5,840 nucleotides of DNA, taken from contig CALIBA010000309.1 of NCBI GenBank assembly GCA_938045435.1, positions 1 to 5,840 of the forward strand. Direction: 5' to 3'. This DNA is from an uncultured Selenomonas sp. Lineage in GTDB: Bacteria; Bacillota; Negativicutes; Selenomonadales; Selenomonadaceae. The notes under the pieces are model-generated. The model was not told where the DNA came from. It did not search any database and saw only the letters and a list, made by a program, of their open reading frames with translations. Shown piece by piece: positions 1 through 5,070 of the stretch. Made by a program: the position numbers and the translations under genes. Each line of letters starts with the position of its first letter. Within the stretch, counting starts at the first letter, position 1.

Positions 1-591
1 CCACACCCTGCCCGCGTTGCTCATTGCCTGGTGTGCCACCGCCGCCATTTTGCTCCCCTCGCCCTTCATCTGTGTGATTGCGGCACGCGTCACGCCGCAG
101 TGCAGCGTTAGGAAGTCTGCACCGTCCTTCGCCTGCTGCTCAATCACATGAAAGAGATCCTCGTCTGTCATTTCGATCACTGCACCGTGCTTTTGGATTG
201 CGACCACCGTCGCCTCATAGAGCGGCACTGTGCCGACCATAATCGGAGCGTGCTCAATAATGCGCCGGCGCGACACGTCGATATTGTCCCCTGTCGAGAG
301 ATCCATCACAGCATCCGCTCCGCAGCGGACGGCTTCATCCAGTTTCTCCAGCTCCGGCTCAATCGCAGGGAACACATCTGAGGTGCCGATGTTCGCGTTC
401 ACCTTGACGCGAAGCCCTGCGCCAACGCCGCGTGTGCAGCGTTTCGTGTGCCCTACATTTGCAGGGATTGCAATTCGTCCCGCCGCCACACCCTCGCGCA
501 CGAACTCCGGCGTCACATGCTCCTCCTTCGCCACAAGGTACATTTCCTCTGTCGTCTCTCCTGCACGTGCACGCTGCATCTGTGTCGCCAT
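1..591 (-). CDS. thiC: Phosphomethylpyrimidine synthase ThiC, N-terminal 197 residues (cut by window edge)
   Basis: ThiC is the radical-SAM enzyme that rearranges aminoimidazole ribotide into hydroxymethylpyrimidine phosphate, the pyrimidine half of thiamine, in the cytoplasm. The translation shows family blocks in the right order: VNANIGTS (about 64-71), GADAVMDLSTG (91-101), GTVPLYEA (120-127) and LTLHCGVT (161-168). The N-terminus is short, as in the compact ThiC of anaerobes and Firmicutes, without the long extension of the E. coli protein. The ATG at 591-589 follows AGGAGG (605-600) by 8 nt. The gene leaves the window at base 1, so the VSRGG block and the C-terminal cysteine cluster for the 4Fe-4S centre are not visible. 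One oddity: residues 169-197, after HCGVT, are longer than I expect before the VSRGG block. The TPP riboswitch directly upstream confirms the identity. Confidence 0.95.
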   Translation of the reverse strand, partial: MATQMQRARAGETTEEMYLVAKEEHVTPEFVREGVAAGRIAIPANVGHTKRCTRGVGAGLRVKVNANIGTSDVFPAIEPELEKLDEAVRCGADAVMDLSTGDNIDVSRRRIIEHAPIMVGTVPLYEATVVAIQKHGAVIEMTDEDLFHVIEQQAKDGADFLTLHCGVTRAAITQMKGEGSKMAAVAHQAMSNAGRVW

Positions 592-605
592 AACAACCGC
601 CTCCT

Positions 606-640
606 AAAACAAATAAGCCGTCCGGCATAGACCGAACGGC
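606..640 (-). terminator. Intrinsic terminator of the thiC riboswitch (expression platform)
   Basis: On the minus strand GCCGTTCGG (640-632) pairs with CCGGACGGC (625-617) over 9 bp, including one U-G pair, around a 6-nt loop. A U-rich tail, TTATTTGTTTT (616-606), runs up to the thiC ribosome binding site. It lies about 17 nt after the aptamer, so it is the likely off-switch: TPP binding would favour this hairpin and stop transcription before thiC. I did not identify a convincing antiterminator by eye. Confidence 0.85.
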
Positions 641-656
641 AAACAAACGAACCAAG

Positions 657-734
657 CCACTTCCCTACGCAGGCATTACCCAACAGGTTCCAAGGGTCGA
701 TCCGAAGATCTCTCAGCAAACGCTCCCCTAGTGG
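657..734 (-). ncRNA. TPP riboswitch aptamer (THI box)
   Basis: This RNA element senses thiamine pyrophosphate and controls thiC. Conserved aptamer blocks appear in order on the minus strand: CTAGGGG, then GCTGAGA (CTGAGA at 716-711), a short variable stem, ACCCTTGGAACCTG, GGGTAATGCC and GCGTAGGGAA. Helix P1 is closed by CCACU (734-730) and AGUGG (661-657). The position between a strong promoter and a terminator-containing platform ahead of thiC is the classic arrangement. Confidence 0.95.
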
Positions 735-755
735 AAATATACAGTTTTCATATGT

Positions 756-784
756 ATTATAGCATCTCACATATGCAAAAACAA
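756..784 (-). promoter_or_regulatory. Sigma-A promoter of the TPP riboswitch-thiC transcript
   Basis: The -35 box TTGTTT (784-779) and a perfect TATAAT -10 box (761-756) are separated by 17 bp. The -10 box is preceded by TG one base away (TGCTATAAT), an extended -10. The start of transcription should fall near 749, about 15 nt before the aptamer. Two CATATG copies (770-775 and 749-754) flank the -10 box, 21 bp apart. Confidence 0.85.
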
Positions 785-848
785 TAGAGTGGAACAGGGA
801 TTTTCTCTTAGGCAGGACTGTATTTATCAGTAGTTCTTTAAGATTATC

Positions 849-1292
849 CTAGATAAAGTACATCGGATTCGCATCGGTTTCCTGTTCATTTAGTGCAGTC
901 ACAAGCTCCTCGAGTGTGATTGACGTCAATGTGTTATAGATGGCTTCATCCAATACACTGAATACATGAGCAGAGAGCACGTGGTTCAGATGTTCGACCT
1001 TCTCCGAAGCACTGCCTGCTTTCTCAGTCAGTGATATTTCGATAGAGGAAAGTATATCATAGGCCGTGATCTCACGTGGTGGGCGAGCGAGCTGATAACC
1101 ACCCTGTGAACCTTTGATGGAATTGACAAGTCGACTGCGTTTGAGTAAAGAAAAAACCTGTTCGAGGTATATTTTAGAAATACCAAGATGTTCTGAAATA
1201 CTGATGATTGTGACAGGGGTGACGATACCGTAACTGCGTGCAAGAAAAATCATCGCAGCGATGCCGTAACGTCCCTTCGCAGAAATTTTCAT
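849..1292 (-). CDS. Rrf2-family transcriptional regulator, CymR-like
   Basis: This is a DNA-binding repressor of the Rrf2 family, whose members include IscR, NsrR and CymR. The 147-residue protein opens with the family signature MKISAKGRYG, has a winged helix-turn-helix at about residues 27-58 (ISEHLGISKIYLEQVFSLL) and a wing with GSQGGYQLAR (61-70). It contains no cysteine at all, so it cannot hold an Fe-S cluster through the three-cysteine set of IscR or NsrR. Its ending, NPMYFI, resembles the C-terminus of Bacillus CymR, the repressor of cysteine and sulfur uptake that works with CysK; the functional match is inference. The start at 1292 has AGGAGAGG (1307-1300) 7 nt upstream. No cysteine-metabolism gene is adjacent, and no clear terminator follows the stop. 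It has its own promoter right after the rpsI terminator, and an imperfect palindrome over that promoter hints at autoregulation. Confidence 0.9.
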   Translation of the reverse strand: MKISAKGRYGIAAMIFLARSYGIVTPVTIISISEHLGISKIYLEQVFSLLKRSRLVNSIKGSQGGYQLARPPREITAYDILSSIEISLTEKAGSASEKVEHLNHVLSAHVFSVLDEAIYNTLTSITLEELVTALNEQETDANPMYFI

Positions 1293-1312
1293 GACAAAAC
1301 CTCTCCTAAAAG

Positions 1313-1338
1313 CATATTACTTCTGCTTGTATGATATG
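1313..1338. promoter_or_regulatory. Candidate operator: imperfect 26-bp palindrome over the Rrf2 -10 box
   Basis: CATATTA (1313-1319) and TGATATG (1332-1338) form an inverted repeat matching at 6 of 7 positions, with the centre unpaired. It overlaps the -10 box and the expected transcription start of the Rrf2 gene. Rrf2 dimers usually bind palindromes of about this span and repress their own gene, so this is a plausible autoregulatory site. The sequence is A/T-rich and chance is possible. Confidence 0.3.
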
Positions 1339-1359
1339 TTATTTTTGAGAAATTGTCAA
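1331..1359 (-). promoter_or_regulatory. Sigma-A promoter of the Rrf2 regulator gene
   Basis: A perfect TTGACA -35 box (1359-1354) and TATCAT -10 box (1336-1331) are 17 bp apart. The start of transcription should be near 1324, leaving a leader of about 30 nt. The -35 box sits 2 bases past the rpsI terminator hairpin, so the regulator is insulated from the ribosomal operon. Confidence 0.85.
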
Positions 1360-1361
1360 AT

Positions 1362-1398
1362 AAAAATCCCCTCATTTCCTGCGGGAGAGGGGATTTTT
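1362..1398 (-). terminator. Intrinsic terminator of the rplM-rpsI operon (symmetrical, could act both ways)
   Basis: A perfect 12-bp inverted repeat, with arms at 1362-1373 and 1387-1398 (AAAAATCCCCTC on both strands), surrounds a 13-nt loop. On the minus strand the stem ends in TTTTTATTT, a good U-tract. It lies 30 nt after the rpsI stop codon. The A/T ends make it symmetrical, but no plus-strand gene needs it. Confidence 0.92.
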
Positions 1399-1427
1399 CC
1401 TCAATCTCGTCACAGAAAAAGAGGATA

Positions 1428-1820
1428 TTAGCGCTTCGAGAACTGAGAAGCCTTGCGCGCCTTTTTAAGACCGTATTTACGACGTTCCTTTTCACGAGGA
1501 TCGCGGGTAACGAAGCCAGCTTTTTTGAGTGCCGGGCGAAGCTCTGCGTCCATCTCAATGAGTGCGCGGGTGATGCCGTGGCGAATGGCCCCAGCCTGCC
1601 CTGATGCGCCGCCGCCAGAGACATTGACAATCACATCGTATTTATCTACAGTCTCTGTCAAATTGAGCGGTTGACGGACGATGAGTTCGAGTGTTTTAAG
1701 ACCAAAATATTCCTGCATATCACGACCGTTGATCGTAACTTTGCCATCACCGGGAACGAGGCGTACGCGAGCGACTGAAGTCTTGCGACGTCCTGTGCCA
1801 TAGTAAGTGACTTGTGCCAT
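1428..1820 (-). CDS. rpsI: 30S ribosomal protein S9
   Basis: S9 (uS9) is a protein of the 30S head whose C-terminal tail reaches the P-site tRNA. The 130-residue product is full length for the family. It shows the N-terminal YYGTGRRKTSVARVRL (6-21), the GGGASGQAGAIRHGI block (about 69-83), the basic segment DPREKERRKYG and the invariant ending FSKR that touches the tRNA. The ATG at 1820 has AAAGGAGGAG (1838-1829) 8 nt upstream. It lies 26 nt after the rplM stop, so the two genes form the usual rplM-rpsI operon, which ends at the hairpin at 1362-1398. Nothing is unusual in the coding sequence. Confidence 0.98.
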   Translation of the reverse strand: MAQVTYYGTGRRKTSVARVRLVPGDGKVTINGRDMQEYFGLKTLELIVRQPLNLTETVDKYDVIVNVSGGGASGQAGAIRHGITRALIEMDAELRPALKKAGFVTRDPREKERRKYGLKKARKASQFSKR

Positions 1821-1846
1821 TGAACAGACTCCTCCTTTTATAAAAG

Positions 1847-2287
1847 TCAGCGAATATCAAATGCCAGTGGTTCCGGCTTCTGTGCTGCATGGGGATGCTG
1901 TGCACCGACATAGACATTCAGCTTGCGGAACATCTGAGCGCCAAGGCTGTTCTTTGGCAGCATACCCTTAACGGCATGTTCGATCACACGGGTAGGGAAG
2001 CGCTGCAGCATCTGCTCCGCTGTTGTGAACGTCGTACCGCCTTGGTAGCCGGAGTGACGGAAATAAGTCTTATCCGTCAGCTTCTTTCCCGTAAATCTTA
2101 CTTTTTCAGCATTGATGACAATGACATAATCACCGGTATCGACGTGCGGTGTATAAGTCGGCTTGTTCTTGCCGCGCAGAACCTTTGCAATTTCTGCTGC
2201 AAGGCGGCCGACTGTTTGATTCTCTGCGTCTACAATATACCACTTGCGCTCAATATCGGCAGCTTTTGCCATAACCGTGGTTTTCAC
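1847..2287 (-). CDS. rplM: 50S ribosomal protein L13
   Basis: L13 (uL13) is an early-assembling protein of the 50S subunit and, in several bacteria, represses its own mRNA. The 146-residue product has the full family pattern: MAKAADIERKWYIVDAE near the start, VGRLAAEIAKVLRGKNKPTY, TPHVDTGDYVIVINAEK, the HSGYQGG segment and the VKGMLPKN block. I chose the GTG at 2287 rather than the ATG at 2272. AGGGGGG (2300-2294) lies 6 nt before the GTG but about 21 nt before the ATG, and MKTT(x)MAKA is the common N-terminus in Firmicutes. It is the first gene of the operon with rpsI and has its own promoter and a structured leader. Confidence 0.97.
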   Translation of the reverse strand: MKTTVMAKAADIERKWYIVDAENQTVGRLAAEIAKVLRGKNKPTYTPHVDTGDYVIVINAEKVRFTGKKLTDKTYFRHSGYQGGTTFTTAEQMLQRFPTRVIEHAVKGMLPKNSLGAQMFRKLNVYVGAQHPHAAQKPEPLAFDIR

Positions 2288-2378
2288 GTAATTCCCCCCT
2301 AGAGAGTAAGAGCATCTTTCATAAATGTGATATCAGCTCACGCCTCCGGGGCTAATGGACACATGAAAAATATCACAC
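2288..2378 (-). ncRNA. rplM: Structured rplM leader RNA, candidate L13 autoregulatory leader
   Basis: The predicted transcript has about 90 untranslated nt before the rplM GTG. UGUGAUAU (2377-2370) can pair perfectly with AUAUCACA (2333-2326). In competition, UUUCAU (2368-2363) plus GUG (2362-2360) can pair with CAC (2329-2327) and AUGAAA (2322-2317). A smaller stem, UUAGC (2355-2351) with GCUGA (2337-2333), sits inside either fold. L13 leaders of rplM operons are known in Firmicutes, where L13 represses its own mRNA. I cannot confirm a match to that family by eye; the pairings are directly visible. Confidence 0.5.
2294..2300 (-). promoter_or_regulatory. rplM ribosome binding site (G-run type) that sets the GTG start
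   Basis: AGGGGGG lies 6 nt before GTG (2287-2285). It differs from the AGGAGG sites of thiC, rpsI and the integrase relic by an uninterrupted G6, shared with lysC. A CCCC run in the leader (2351-2348) could pair with it and hide it. Confidence 0.7.
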
Positions 2379-2384
2379 GTCACT

Positions 2385-2408
2385 ATTCTAAAAAATTTTT
2401 TTTAGAAT
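2385..2408. repeat. Perfect 24-bp A/T palindrome inside the rplM promoter
   Basis: The arms ATTCTAAAAAA (2385-2395) and TTTTTTAGAAT (2398-2408) are exact inverted copies around two T residues. The palindrome starts one base past the aminotransferase stop codon and covers the spacer and -10 box of the rplM promoter. In RNA it would be an 11-bp stem with only two G-C pairs and no U-tract outside the stem, so it is at best a weak terminator for the aminotransferase. It could also be an operator or an intrinsically bent element. Confidence 0.75.
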
Positions 2409-2413
2409 GTCAA
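2385..2413 (-). promoter_or_regulatory. Sigma-A promoter of the rplM-rpsI operon
   Basis: A perfect TTGACA (2413-2408) and TAGAAT (2390-2385) are separated by 17 bp. The -35 box overlaps the stop codon (TGA) of the aminotransferase gene. The spacer is almost pure A then T, which may bend the DNA and strengthen the promoter. Transcription should begin near 2378. A weaker TGATATTTT further downstream is an alternative -10. Confidence 0.8.
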
Positions 2414-3651
2414 GAAATTTTATCCAGTGCAGCTTTCACTTTAGATGCAATTCCCTTCATTTTGGCGATGGGGACGGAACAGGCTGCAATGCGCACGCCC
2501 ATCTTTAGGGGAACAGCGAAGATCAGATCTTCATGCAGCAGATCACAGACATCCTGCGGATGTTCTGTGGGAATGGCGAGGAAGAAGCCCCCTTTGTACG
2601 GCAGTGCAGAAAGACCACATGCCTGCGCTTCCTGCATAAATAGCTCGCCGCGTTCCTGCACGAGATGATATAGGCCATCGCGCTCTGACTCGTAGGCCGC
2701 ATAGGCACTGCGATCCTGCTGAATACGCGTGAGCAGGGTCATGGCACCGCGGTTGATATTAGACCATGTTGCACGGGCGGAATATTTGTTGACCTCATTA
2801 AATTCCTCTATCACGGCTTCACTGGAAGAAAGGGCGATCAAAGCCCCCGTGCGCTGTCCATAGAAGGTATACGCCTTAGACATAGAGAACGCAAACATGA
2901 CTAGAATATTTTCTGGAAGATGTGCAAATTTTTGCATGAACTTCCGTGTTTCAAGCTTTTCTCCGGCATAGTCGATGTAGGCAATATCAATGAGGAGATT
3001 TATCTTCTTTCCCTTTGCAGCATAAGTATTGATGACATCAAGCACATGTTCCCAGTCAGTAAGAGAAAGGCTGTATCCCGTTGGGTTGTGTGCTGGTGTA
3101 TTTAGAATGATCAAGAGGCTGTCCTGTACTTTGCATAGGTTTTCTACGGCGTCTGCGAATGCCGCATGATTGAACTGATTGTGTTCGTCAAACAGCTTGA
3201 AATTTGTCAGAGCACAGCCGTGCTCCTGGCAGATGACACCATAGGTTCCCCAGAACCAGTCGGACGTCAGCGCATATTCGCTTTTTTCGACATAGTTGGC
3301 GATCGCCAAGCGGAGCGCACCCGTTCCGCCTGCTGTAGCGATGGCACCAAGGCAGCCCGCAGGACGCCGACCGGCAAAGGTGATGTCAACCACGGCCTCC
3401 AGATACTCTGGGAGACCCGAAATGGGGGCATAGGCAATATAGTCCTCAATGGGGAGGGAACGAAAAATACGCTCGACTGTGGGAAGATGTGCAAGGTTAC
3501 CCGCATCGTCCATTACAGCACCGATTGTGGCATTGGTTACACGATCCGCGCCATGCTTTTCGATTGCAGCACGGCAAGCTGCACTTGCGCCAAAAATTGC
3601 ATCCTTTAACCTCTTGGAAGCCGCATGAGATGCTGCCATCTGTATCGCCAT
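2410..3651 (-). CDS. PLP-dependent class I aminotransferase, AspC/TyrB-like
   Basis: This cytoplasmic enzyme should move an amino group between an amino acid and a 2-oxo acid using pyridoxal phosphate. The 413-residue protein has the fold-type I landmarks at almost the positions of classical aspartate aminotransferases: YAPISGL (74-80), phosphate-loop GGTGAL (108-113), AHNPTG (187-192), DIAYIDYAG (222-230) with the ring-binding Asp and Tyr225, the Schiff-base lysine in SMSK (K259), Arg267, the TWSN segment after Arg293, and Arg387 for the substrate carboxylate. This points to the aspartate/aromatic subgroup; the exact substrate is not decided. ATG 3651 is preferred because AAAGGAGAG (3669-3661) lies 9 nt upstream. 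An in-frame ATG at 3690 has no such site and falls at the predicted transcription start. Downstream of lysC, it could supply aspartate, but this is inference. Its stop codon lies in the rplM -35 box. Confidence 0.88.
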   Translation of the reverse strand: MAIQMAASHAASKRLKDAIFGASAACRAAIEKHGADRVTNATIGAVMDDAGNLAHLPTVERIFRSLPIEDYIAYAPISGLPEYLEAVVDITFAGRRPAGCLGAIATAGGTGALRLAIANYVEKSEYALTSDWFWGTYGVICQEHGCALTNFKLFDEHNQFNHAAFADAVENLCKVQDSLLIILNTPAHNPTGYSLSLTDWEHVLDVINTYAAKGKKINLLIDIAYIDYAGEKLETRKFMQKFAHLPENILVMFAFSMSKAYTFYGQRTGALIALSSSEAVIEEFNEVNKYSARATWSNINRGAMTLLTRIQQDRSAYAAYESERDGLYHLVQERGELFMQEAQACGLSALPYKGGFFLAIPTEHPQDVCDLLHEDLIFAVPLKMGVRIAACSVPIAKMKGIASKVKAALDKIS

Positions 3652-3695
3652 TTTAATACGCTCTCCTTTTTTACAATCATGTAAGTCCATAGGAA

Positions 3696-3724
3696 ATCAT
3701 AGCGTTTTCTATCACCTGTGTCCA
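3696..3724 (-). promoter_or_regulatory. Promoter of the aminotransferase gene
   Basis: TGGACA (3724-3719) and TATGAT (3701-3696), each one base off consensus, are 17 bp apart. Transcription should start near 3689, giving a leader of about 38 nt. That rules against the longer reading frame starting at 3690. No clear terminator separates lysC from this promoter, so read-through from lysC is also possible. Confidence 0.7.
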
Positions 3725-3758
3725 CTGCGCAAGAGGCTGTATACAGGTATTCCTCATA

Positions 3759-4247
3759 CTAATTTGATGGGAAAAACTCATCGTGAATGCGGTTGACAGC
3801 ATCTTTGACACTGCCGCCTTTAATGAGACAGGAGATGCTGATTTCAGAGGTGCTGATAATCTCGATGTTGATTCCAACATCGGACAGTGCGCCAAACATA
3901 CGGGCAGCGATCCCAGGACTTCCCAACATGCCGGCGCCTACAACGGACACCTTTGCAACATCATCGTCGATTACAACGGCGTCTGCTTTGATTTTATCCA
4001 AAATTTTTTCTACAACACTTTTTGCCTCCACAGCATCCATGGAAGCGACGGTAAACACCATGTCTGTAATGCTGGATTCCGCGCTGCGTAGGCTTTGGAC
4101 AATCATATCCACATCTATATTTGCTGCAGCAAGTGCAGAGAATATCTCATGTGCAACACCGGGAACGTTTGAAACCCCGAGGACAGCAACCTTTGAGACA
4201 TGCTCATCATGGGTGACGCCACGAATGATAAAAGACTTTGCTTCCAT
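3759..4247 (-). CDS. lysC: Aspartokinase beta subunit from an internal in-frame start
   Basis: An ATG at codon 248 of lysC (4247-4245, protein start MEAKSFIIRG) would give a 162-residue polypeptide carrying only the two ACT domains. Bacillus subtilis aspartokinase II makes its beta subunit in the same way from an internal start at almost the same codon, and the enzyme there is an alpha2-beta2 tetramer. Here the internal start has a stronger ribosome binding site than the alpha start. The site and spacing are seen in the sequence; production of the second protein is inferred by homology. Confidence 0.65.
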   Translation of the reverse strand: MEAKSFIIRGVTHDEHVSKVAVLGVSNVPGVAHEIFSALAAANIDVDMIVQSLRSAESSITDMVFTVASMDAVEAKSVVEKILDKIKADAVVIDDDVAKVSVVGAGMLGSPGIAARMFGALSDVGINIEIISTSEISISCLIKGGSVKDAVNRIHDEFFPSN

Positions 4248-4988
4248 CGTATATTCCTCCCTAATGATGGTTCCAGGCTCTGAGGTAAATGTAGAACGAA
4301 CGTGGATGGGAATCTTGTAAAGCTGTCCCATCTCTACGGAACGAGGCTGCATGACACCGGCGCCAAGGCGTGCCATCTCGAGCATTTCGTTGTATGTGAT
4401 CTCACGCATGCGCCGTGCGCCTTTTGCAATGCGCGGATCTGCAGAGTATATGCCGTCAACATCTGTGTAGATCTCACAGGCATCTGCACCGATTGCGCCC
4501 GCAATTGCGACGGCAGAGGTATCTGATCCCCCGCGCCCGAGGGTTACGGGGTTTCCTTCATCATCCGTACCTTGGAACCCCGCGATGACAACGATGTTTC
4601 CTTTGCTCAGTTCTGCATGGATTCGCGCCGGCTGGATGTCGAGGATGCGTCCTTTCGTATGGGCGTGATCGGTTCTCATTCCTGCCATTGCCCCCGTGAG
4701 GGAGATGGCGTCCTGGCCCATGGAGCGGAAAGCCATCGTTAGGAGTGCAATAGAAACCTGCTCTCCTGTCGTCATCAACATATCCATTTCACGGGAATAC
4801 TGATATGGCGTTTCAGCTACTTGCCCTGCAAGTGCGATAAGATCGTCCGTCGTATCTCCCATTGCAGATACGACCATGACAATCTGATCCGTGGGAGACT
4901 TTTCATGGAGGATGCGTTTTGCTACATTCTTGATTTTTTCCGGCGTTGCGACAGAACTGCCGCCGAATTTCTTTACAATTAAAGCCAT
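3759..4988 (-). CDS. lysC: Aspartate kinase (aspartokinase), alpha subunit
   Basis: It phosphorylates aspartate with ATP to 4-phosphoaspartate, the first step towards lysine (and diaminopimelate), threonine and methionine. The 409-residue product is the length of the Bacillus LysC type. The kinase domain shows VKKFGGSSV (5-13), VVSAMGDTTD (39-48), TTGEQ (73-77), GRGGSDTSA (151-159) and TDVDGIYSADPR (175-186). Two ACT regulatory domains follow, around SNVPGVAHEIFSALAAANI and GSPGIAARMFGALSDVGI, which usually bind lysine and/or threonine. I chose the ATG at 4988 because MALIVKKFGG is the family start and G6 (5000-4995) lies 6 nt upstream. The ATG at 5024 adds 12 unrelated residues without a binding site. 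It has its own promoter; I found no lysine riboswitch ahead of it. A second start inside the gene should yield a beta subunit. The aminotransferase follows after 107 nt. Confidence 0.97.
   Translation of the reverse strand: MALIVKKFGGSSVATPEKIKNVAKRILHEKSPTDQIVMVVSAMGDTTDDLIALAGQVAETPYQYSREMDMLMTTGEQVSIALLTMAFRSMGQDAISLTGAMAGMRTDHAHTKGRILDIQPARIHAELSKGNIVVIAGFQGTDDEGNPVTLGRGGSDTSAVAIAGAIGADACEIYTDVDGIYSADPRIAKGARRMREITYNEMLEMARLGAGVMQPRSVEMGQLYKIPIHVRSTFTSEPGTIIREEYTMEAKSFIIRGVTHDEHVSKVAVLGVSNVPGVAHEIFSALAAANIDVDMIVQSLRSAESSITDMVFTVASMDAVEAKSVVEKILDKIKADAVVIDDDVAKVSVVGAGMLGSPGIAARMFGALSDVGINIEIISTSEISISCLIKGGSVKDAVNRIHDEFFPSN
4255..4262 (-). promoter_or_regulatory. Internal ribosome binding site within lysC
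   Basis: AGGGAGGA lies 7 nt before the internal ATG at 4247, an almost ideal Shine-Dalgarno site in the middle of a reading frame. It sits in the linker between the kinase and ACT domains, where it encodes the end of the IIREEY segment. Confidence 0.75.
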
Positions 4989-4994
4989 AAATAT

Positions 4995-5019
4995 CCCCCC
5001 GCAGAACGAAGCCATCTGC
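4995..5019 (-). promoter_or_regulatory. lysC ribosome binding site (G6) next to a small hairpin
   Basis: GGGGGG (5000-4995) is 6 nt before the ATG at 4988. Directly upstream, GCAGA (5019-5015) can pair with TCTGC (5005-5001) around a 9-nt loop, so the hairpin touches the ribosome binding site. The G6 site fixes the start codon; a role of the hairpin in translation is only possible. Confidence 0.55.
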
Positions 5020-5041
5020 ATCACAGTAAATTTCTGAACGC

Positions 5042-5070
5042 ATTATACACGGAAATATGAGCTTTTTCAA
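5042..5070 (-). promoter_or_regulatory. Sigma-A promoter of lysC
   Basis: TTGAAA (5070-5065) and a perfect TATAAT (5047-5042) are 17 bp apart. Transcription should start near 5035, leaving about 47 nt of leader, too short for a lysine riboswitch. The stretch 5071-5145, between this promoter and the integrase relic, holds no gene and no convincing terminator; AGGTTC/GAACCT (5098-5103, 5134-5139) is a distant 6-bp inverted repeat without a T-run. Confidence 0.88.

Noticed and set aside
762..848. Terminator for the Rrf2 gene, such as the ACTG/CAGT repeat around 818-832
   Set aside because: It has only 4 bp of stem and no T-run after it; the end of this transcript stays undetermined.
1889..2302. 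Long plus-strand reading frames opposite rplM, thiC, lysC and the aminotransferase
   Set aside because: They lie antisense to well-identified genes, show no protein family features, and have no fitting ribosome binding site.
2367..2372. TGATATTTT as the main -10 box of rplM
   Set aside because: It lacks a matching -35 box; TTGACA-17-TAGAAT just upstream is much closer to consensus.
3652..3690. Longer aminotransferase starting at the ATG at 3690
   Set aside because: No ribosome binding site precedes it and the predicted transcription start is at about 3689, while the ATG at 3651 has AAAGGAGAG upstream.
3731..3758. Inverted repeat CTGTATACAG after the lysC stop as a terminator
   Set aside because: The stem is very short, the flanking GAGG/CCTC pairing needs a bulge, and no U-tract follows on the minus strand.
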